Assembly: GCA_900155495.1 (NCBI GenBank)
Contig: FTLJ01000248.1
Location: 26,307 to 90,306, forward strand
Direction: 5' to 3'
Length of the DNA stretch: 64,000 bases
Source: Porogramme epimiltina
Taxonomy: Eukaryota; Basidiomycota; Agaricomycetes; Polyporales; Polyporaceae
The translations under genes were made by a program, and so were the position numbers. The notes under the pieces were generated by a model. That model saw only the letters and a program-made list of their open reading frames with translations, was not told the origin of the DNA and searched no databases. Shown here in pieces: positions 57,401 to 64,000 of the stretch (the stretch's first letter is position 1; every line of letters begins with the position of its first letter).

Positions 57401-60400
57401 GGCGAACGGCTAATTACAGGAAGATCGGGTTGCTCTGTTCCCATTGTGATCAACAAATGCTCCCGACCATTCTCCAGCCGCGACGAGTCCGGTCTACGGC
57501 GTCCGCTGTAGGCTGAGGGCCCGCAGGCCGTCCGCGGAGGCTCTCGCATCCAGAGTCGGAGTTTTGTCGATTTGTCGTGCTGAGAACGCGCGGCGCATGC
57601 ACCGCGGGGACGGGCAGCAGGGAAGAGCCGCACCCAGCTGGAGATTCACACCATCATGACAGGCCAGACGCTCCGACGGCCTCCAGAGGGTTCGCGAAGC
57701 CGTCGAAGCGTCCTGTGCGGCCGTGCTTGGAGGTCGATGGACCTTCGCGGGCCCTTCTCCCTCCGACCGTCCTCGCGAGCTCATGCCCGACCGCTTCTTG
57801 CGCCTTCGGCCACGCTGCATGACGTCGTGCCAGGGTAGGCCGCCGTTGTGCTTGATGGAGAAGTGCGCGGACCGGCCCGGGCTTCCTGCTCGCACCTGCC
57901 GTATGAGCCCAAAAGCTGCCATCGATCGTCTATCCCAGGCCCGCCAACACATGCGGCCCTGCCTCGCCTCCTAGCACGAAGGTGCGACGCCTCCCTGATC
58001 TTCGCCGCACCTCCAGCTAACTCGTGCGTAACCTGAAATGTACATACGCAGCATAGACCACGCACACATCGCTGTGACTTTCACATACGCGCGCAAACTC
58101 CGACCAGATCTGGACCCGGCCTCTGCATCTGGTACTCCTATTCTGAAAGAGGATATTCACACCCGAGCACGAGGCGCGCCCAATCTATCCTACCACGACC
58201 ACAGCAAACGAACTGCCGCGGGCGCAATTGCGACGGCGCGAGTCGCTGCTCCGCCGTTGGACTCACGTATTCGGACAGCACACGAAAGTACGCCGCCGCC
58301 CGCGTCGCTCCCACCACCCGCACGCTCCCGGGCCCCAGGCACTCCCCGTGCTTCGCGTGGCTGCCGAAATGCTCCCTCCCGCGGCCTCTCAAGCGGTCTC
58401 CCCAGGCGCGAGCGCTCTCCTTCGTCATATGTGCAACTCGATAAGAATAACCCCGAGCCTTTTCCTGCGCTACCGACAAGCCTTCGTGGCTTGACAACTT
58501 TGCACTGCGACATTCTTCGACACATCTCCGCCACGCGTGTCCGTACGGACACGCGGGCGCGGCGGCCGCGTACCTACCCCAGGCCTGACTTGGTCACGGC
58601 GCGGGCCACATACGCAGCGGTCCGAGGTCATTCGGAATCCCGTGCGTATAGGGCACCCATTCCAAGCCCCCTATGCGGTCTCGGACCCGATGATGGTCGG
58701 CATATGGCCCCGCCCCTCGCGCTGCGCACGTCGGTCTCTATAGTCTCCTCCATCGCGCGCGCATCTCGACCGACCGCGCATAGAGGCCTTCTGCACGCTA
58801 GCCGTAATCAGCGGGGCCCCTGCTCCCATTCCCCCGCCCGAGCGCGCGCCCCTCGTGCAAAGTCTCCACTCCCCCGGGCCACGCTATCCAGTGCGGAGCG
58901 GGATTGGCGGAAGCTTCCGCCCGACTTCCGCCGCCGCTAGCCTGAGCGCACGTACGTGTGCGCCGCGTACGTACCTGCGTACTCAACGTCCGCGCCATCG
59001 CGCGCCGCCTCAAGTCCAACCGTTCTCACCACCTCCAAGGCCTGCGAGCGTGGTCCGCACTCGCGCGCTGGTTCTAGCGCGGGCACATCCCGGTCGCCCG
59101 CCTGCGCGTCCGCGTTCTCAACTTCCGGACCCCCTTCCTCCCCTGCGCACGAGTGATCGCGCGCCGCCCATCTCGCTATCAATAATTAATTGCCCGCATC
59201 TCACACCCCACTGCGCCGCGCCGCGAGGCCCGACTAGACATGCGCGGCGATCCGCGACGACCAGCCCGCGCCGAACCACGCCAGGCGTGGCGGAAAAAAA
59301 GAAGCCGGCCATGTCCGCGCGCGCGCGCACGCACGGCGGAAGGCCTTCGGCTCCCTCCGCTCCGCCCCGCGCAGTGCCCATAGGTTCGCGATCACGAAGC
59401 GCGCAACGAGGCCGCCGACCGACGTCGACCCACCGTGCGCTGTGCGAACGCGGACGCCTGCGCCGGCCACTTGCGCGTCGCCCATCGTGCATCGCGAAGA
59501 CCGCGTCAACGTGCGTCGCGCGGCAACGCGCGCACTCGCGCGCGCGGGCCCGGCCCTCTCCCGCCGCACGACGACTCGGACCACGGCCTTCGCACGCGCG
59601 AGCACGTTGCGGCCGCTTCATCTTCGCCGCCTGCTCCTGCGGTGCCCCCGCCTGTCGGTCCCGCACTCCACGTTCTCCAGGCACGGCGCTCGCGCGGGCG
59701 GTGGGAGCACACAAATGGGATCTGCGGGGAGGCAGAGGCGACAAAAACGCCCGCGGCGCCGCCTCTGGGAACGCGGGGCCTTTTCGCGTGGGGAGGCAGC
59801 CCGGGGGGGCTGCAGCAGGCGTGGAAGCAGGCCCCGCTGGACGCCGGAGAGCGCCGCGGGCTGCAGCCCTTGTCGGTGATGGTGCTTCGCGTGGACAGCC
59901 GGCACTTGGGAGGAGGCTTTGGCTCGAAACTTTGATGTTCTGTCTTCTGCCTTCCCGAGTTTCTAGGCTTGAGCCTTCAGCTGGCGCAGTGGCCTGAGTG
60001 GCCGAAGATAAGCTCGAAGGTCGGTAGTTAAAGGCGAGCCGCGGGCACCATGGCCAGCCCCCGGCGTACCCGACACTGTGGCGTCTCCGTCTGAGAGGTT
60101 GTCGAAGACCGCGAAGGCAAGGAGGAAGACGAAGCCCGAGAGAGCTCGCAGAGGAAGCGCTCGGTGACGTCTCCAATGCGTAAAGACTGGCCAATGTCGC
60201 GCGCGCCGTGCACCGTAGGGTGCACAATCTCTCGCGCGTAAGTTTGACTCTTCCTACACCTCGCAATCTGTCCGGCTGAACCTGTCCGAGCGAGCGAGGT
60301 GCTCTTGCACGTTCGCTGGCGCCCCCACTCGAAGCTGTAGGCCCACGGCGCGCCTCGGGCGTGGACGCACTACATCTTACAGCCTGCGAGGCCGTCACCA

Positions 60401-62895
60401 TCCGATACGCGGCGCACGGCGCACGGCGCGGGGTGCCTATGGCGACCCCCGAGCCCCAAGCAGCCCACCGCAGAGGCCTTCCCGATGCGAGCGGCGACGA
60501 TGCGCGCGCCCAGAATTCGGAATCCGGATAGTCGCACCTGCGTCCGACCTCCGCGAACAGCGCCACCACACCTCAGGCTCGCGCGCCTCGCAGCACCTCC
60601 CGCACCGCTCCGCTTGGCAAGCGGCGACGACGCGACCTGAACGTGTTTCCGCGGGCGCAAGGCGGCGCGGGGAGAAGGCTCGCCGCCATCGATCGGCCCC
60701 CAGAACGCGGCATCGCCCCCCAAGCATCGAGTGAGCACCACCACACGCGCCCCAGCGCTGCCACAGTGGCTGCAGCCACCGCCGTAGCAGTTGAAATACA
60801 CGCACGGCCGTCCGCCGCGGAAGCAAACCGGACGGGACCGGCAAGCGCGGCCGCCCCCGCGCACAAGGGTCGAGCGTCGTCGACGCCACCCGCTCGATCG
60901 CGCCCCTCGCGCCCCTCGCGCCCCCTCCCCCCTCCCCGGTCGCCAGCCCTAACCGGCCACGCTATGCCGCAAGGAGGGCCCTCCCCGATCCAGCGGACGC
61001 ACGTCGATCGTTGTGCCGATCGCTGCTAGGGCCCAGCACGCTCGGTACGCCTCCACAGCACCCTTCGAATCCGGCGCGACGGTGCGCGCGGCCGCACCCT
61101 CCGAGGGGTGGAGGGGGGAGGCCATTATGGGCCACAGCCCCGCGCGTGTCGATGCGTCGACGCGCCGCGCGCGGTGGCCGTACGTGTGCACATAGTATTT
61201 TCATTACCGCCCGCACAGATCGCGCGCGGGATCTGCTCCCGCTCGATGCGCGCGGATCACGCGCCCTCCAGACGCGCCGTCCCGTCCTGTACGACCCCTT
61301 CATGTAACAGCAGCGGCGACGCCTACCCCCCCCCCCCCTCTCCCATTCAATACACCATGCAGCACAGCATGGGCCGCGGCGGCGGCGCCTGCAGCAGCAC
61401 ACGGTGCTTCGACCGCTTCGACGGCGCATTCCTCCGCACCGCCCTGGGCGGCGCGGCGCAGCGCATAAGAAAAAAAAGCTTAACTGGAACCGGTGCGCGC
61501 ACGCACGCACGCACGCACACAGCGGGTTCGCCGGATCGATGAGCGGCGGCGGACACGTCCTCACTTCCGTGACGGTGATGCCCCACACGCACCCTTCGCG
61601 CGCCCTGACCAGGCTGCAGGAAGGGGAGCGGCGCTGGCAGTGGAGGGGGGGGGGCACCGATCGCGTGGCGGGCTCCGCCGCGCCGCGGGCACGAACGAAG
61701 GCGCGGCCACACGCCCGTCCGGTGCTCCTCCGCACCCTGAAAGGCGCGTCCGCACGACCACCCGCGTACGTAAAGCACCACCGCGACACGCAGTAAGTAC
61801 CTCGAGGCTCGCGCGGAGGAGGGGGAGGGGGGGGTTCCAAATCAGGCACGGTGCGGTGTCTCGAATTCGATTGCATTAACACTATATACGTGGATAACGT
61901 AGGGCGCGGCGTCTCGCACGCGCGCGCGCAGGGGAGCGAAGCTCTCTGGCTAGCTACAACTACTCGCAGGTCGTGGACTGACTGTACAAACACACATCTA
62001 TGGGTGACGGCAAGCAGACACACTCGTACACACACGCACTGGTACCCCCATTCAGGCCCGGCGCCCCGTCCGACCGCACTCCTCCGCGGGCGCGCACGCG
62101 CGCGTCTGCAGGCCCGCGCGCGGCTGCCCTTCATCTCGGTTCATATCCGACGCGGGCGGCCTGCCCCCCTGCAGGCCGTGCGCGGCGGGGGGTCGAGCGT
62201 CGATCGTCGAGGCGGCCCTTCTCAGAAGCCCGGTCCGTCCCACGGCGGTGTGGCATCGACCGCGCGCAGCCCGCGTCCCTCCGCACGAAGGGGTTGGTGT
62301 GTGCGGAAGAGGGGGTGCACGGCCACACGGTCGCGGCGCGCACCTCCTGTCCTCGGGTGGCCGAGAGAGTCGGGACGCCCGCCGGGGTGGGGAAGGCGGT
62401 CCTCGAGGCGACCTCTGTTCGGCTGGCGGCTGGGGTTCTCTTCGGAGGGCGCGGTGGCGAGCGAAGGCGGCGCACAGGTTGGTCGTGGGGGTCCGTGATG
62501 AGCCGGCGCGCGCCCGTGGCAAAGCCCGGGCGACGAGAGATCGCGCGGCGTCTTGCAAGCCCGGAGGACGGTGGACGGTGGAGGGGAAGGCGAAGGCGGG
62601 TCGGGCGGACGGGGGAAGGAGGCCACGGAGAATGGAACCGAGCAGCCAGGACAGAGATTTGGCAACGAACCGGCAGAGAGAGCGTCCCCTCAGCGAGCGT
62701 GTGTGCGTCCCATCCTCCCCTCATCTCATCTCCGCCCTTCCCGCCGGACCTCCCCGCCGCCCTCCGCGGACGCGCGGGGACCCAATTTTTTCGTCGTTCC
62801 TTTCGCCCAACCGCCGCGCCTCCCTTCCTCCCGTCCCGCCCTCGAGCCCGACAGCGCACCTCCGTCCGCTCACTCGCTTGCTTGCTCGATTGAAC
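57401..62895. other. GC-rich gene desert with many spurious ORFs
   Basis: About 5.5 kb of CG-, GCGC- and GCGCGC-rich DNA. Long open frames occur on both strands (for example 59118-60569 and 60962-62134 on the minus strand), but all translate to Arg/Ala/Pro-rich sequence with overlapping frames and no domain, which is the expected result of few stop codons in GC-rich DNA. No RNA gene was recognised. Confidence 0.5.
61497..61518. repeat. (ACGC)n microsatellite
   Basis: About five tandem copies of ACGC. A run of C residues lies nearby at about 61327-61339. Confidence 0.8.
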
Positions 62896-63891
62896 TCACT
62901 TGACGATCACCCGGCGGGTGTGCTTCCCCGCGCGCCGCCGCGCGTTGTGCGGCGTCGGCCGGCGCCACGACTCCTCATCGTCATCCTCGACGACCATCGC
63001 CTCCGCGCCGCCGCCGTGCGCGCGCTCCATCTCGCCCGGTCCGCGCGGTGGGTAGCCCCCGGGGCCGGGGTGTCCCGGGCCGGCGGGCGCGCCCATCGGC
63101 GGCGAGGGCAGCGCGCCGAAGCCACCGTTCGGCGGGCCCATCGTGCGCGGGGACGCCGAGTGCGAGTGCGAATGCGAGTGGGTGTGCGACGGGGGCAGGG
63201 GGAGCCCGGGCGGCGGCGCGCGGTCGTGGTGCGAGAGCGAGCGCGCCTGCGAGTGCGCGCGGGGGCGTTGCTGGTGGTGGTGGGAGGGGGAGGCGACGCC
63301 GGGGCCGGGGAGCAGGGGCGCGATGCCGCCCGCGCTGCCGGGGAGCGGGCCGAGGGCTGCGGCGGCAGCGGAGGAGGACGCGGAGGGCGGGGCGCGGGTG
63401 TCGACCTCGACGCGGAAGCGGACGATCTCCTTGCCGGCCTGGGCGAAGAACTTGCGCTCCTCGCGGTCGAAGAAGGCGCTGGTGGAGCCGAGGCGCATGA
63501 TGGGGGGCGCGGGCGGGAAGAGGGCCATGAGGTCGTGGCCGGTGGGGGGCGCGGGGAACTTGCCGCGGCCGGCGAAGGCTTGGGTAGGGTCGAGGGGAAC
63601 GTCGACGTCTGCGGCGGCACGGCGGTTGAGGAGGGGTGGGGACGCGCGGCGGGGCGTGGGGTACTCACCTCTGAGGGACGTCGGGGAGAGGGGCCGGCGG
63701 GGATGCGCAGAGGTGGGGATAGGCGAGAAGTTGGAGGAGGCCGGGGGCAACATGGCTTTGGAGGGGGGACGGTGCCCGTTGAGGGGCGGGGGACTATGGT
63801 CGCTTGCGGTGGAGGTGCTGGCTGTGGGAGAGGAGGAGCGGCCGGTCATGGCAGAGACAGGGCGGAGGTGATATGTGGCTGTGGCAGACAT
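62896..63891 (-). CDS. Conserved low-complexity protein, unknown function
   Basis: Predicted protein of about 311 residues after removal of a 60-nt in-frame intron (or 331 if retained). The N-terminus MSATATYHLRPVSAMTGRSS is Ser/Pro-rich. The one ordered block is TQAFAGRGKFPAPPTGHDLM, ALFPPAPP, then FFDREERKFFAQAGKEIVRF, which looks like a short conserved helical unit. The remainder is Pro/His/Gly-rich (SHTHSHSHSHSASP) and acidic before a basic C-terminus, RRRAGKHTRRVIVK, which could serve as a nuclear localisation signal. I recognise the block as one recurring in basidiomycete hypothetical proteins but cannot name a function. Confidence 0.7.
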   Translation of the reverse strand: MSATATYHLRPVSAMTGRSSSPTASTSTASDHSPPPLNGHRPPSKAMLPPASSNFSPIPTSAHPRRPLSPTSLRGEYPTPRRASPPLLNRRAAADVDVPLDPTQAFAGRGKFPAPPTGHDLMALFPPAPPIMRLGSTSAFFDREERKFFAQAGKEIVRFRVEVDTRAPPSASSSAAAAALGPLPGSAGGIAPLLPGPGVASPSHHHQQRPRAHSQARSLSHHDRAPPPGLPLPPSHTHSHSHSHSASPRTMGPPNGGFGALPSPPMGAPAGPGHPGPGGYPPRGPGEMERAHGGGAEAMVVEDDDEESWRRPTPHNARRRAGKHTRRVIVK

Positions 63892-63957
63892 GGGGGTCTG
63901 GCTGAGGCGCGGGGGCAGATGGGGAGTGGGAGGGGGGGACGTGGGGGAGGAGGGGAG

Positions 63958-63967
63958 CTTATATGAG
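63958..63967 (-). promoter_or_regulatory. TATA-like element of the last gene
   Basis: TCATATAAGC on the minus strand about 70 bp upstream of the ATG at 63891. Confidence 0.45.
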
Positions 63968-64000
63968 GGAGGGAGCGGGAAAAGGCGACGGTGAATAACG

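Noticed and set aside
59960..60060. tRNA-Ser-like sequence
   Set aside because: Only a loose A-box resemblance; no acceptor, anticodon or T stem can be folded.
59118..60569. 483-codon minus-strand ORF
   Set aside because: Arg/Ala/Ser/Pro-rich with several equally long overlapping frames on both strands and no motif; typical of noncoding GC-rich DNA.
60962..62134. 390-codon minus-strand ORF
   Set aside because: Same composition problem; includes a translated ACGC microsatellite and C run.
62248..63966. 572-codon plus-strand ORF
   Set aside because: Runs antisense through the low-complexity gene and consists of Gly/Arg/Ala runs; the minus-strand gene explains the region better.

Overview
The window is genomic DNA of a filamentous basidiomycete, most likely a wood-decay agaricomycete of polypore type. 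The support is dense spliced genes with 50-90 nt GT-AG introns, very short exons, and a gene set typical of that group: a GH115 glucuronidase, a fungal OTT_1508-like deaminase, a HET-domain protein, and a GPI-type GH16 enzyme. There are no bacterial operons. Gene models were built by hand by joining exons in phase. Many predicted proteins look complete, but a few 5' or 3' ends remain open and are marked.

Layout. 0.5-1.7 kb: stand-alone HeLo/MLKL-like helical-bundle gene with three in-frame 41-42 residue repeats. 2.8-4.9 kb (-): cytochrome P450 that seems to lack the I-helix oxygen-binding motif. 6.2-7.3 kb: DCN1 neddylation factor. 7.9-10.2 kb: two Doc/Fic-family genes in opposite orientation around a small conserved gene, one with an intact Fic motif and one with two key residues replaced by Arg. 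10.7-11.7 kb: double-homeodomain protein. 12.1-12.8 kb: single-pass membrane protein. 13.8-18.0 kb: secreted GH115 enzyme with four micro-exons. 18.3-20.7 kb: ornithine aminotransferase. 23.9-24.4 kb: very small Zn2Cys6 protein between two GC-rich gene-poor blocks. 27.2-33.4 kb (-): two multi-pass membrane proteins, the first with a 1.17 kb intron. 34.5-35.9 kb: FES1. 36.2-38.4 kb (-): DHHC palmitoyltransferase, divergent from an Rpp14/Pop5-like gene. 39.6-45.4 kb (-): HET protein followed by the deaminase. 45.7-47.3 kb (-): Ish1/Msc1 protein. 47.7-49.0 kb (-): GH18. 49.8-53.2 kb: divergent BAP31/YET and UBP6 genes. 53.8-55.3 kb (-): GH16. 55.3-62.9 kb: gene desert that changes from ordinary to very GC-rich. 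62.9-63.9 kb (-): conserved low-complexity protein.

How the genes relate. Housekeeping proteostasis genes (DCN1, FES1, UBP6, BAP31, DHHC) are interspersed with carbohydrate-active enzymes (GH115 for glucuronoxylan side chains, GH18 for chitin or glycans, GH16 for beta-glucans). A third group resembles defence or conflict proteins: HeLo/MLKL-like, Doc/Fic pair, HET, OTT_1508-like deaminase. The most unusual findings are the Doc pair with its apparent pseudoenzyme, the HET plus deaminase block, the GH115 micro-exons, the repeat-bearing HeLo-like gene, and the P450 I-helix loss.
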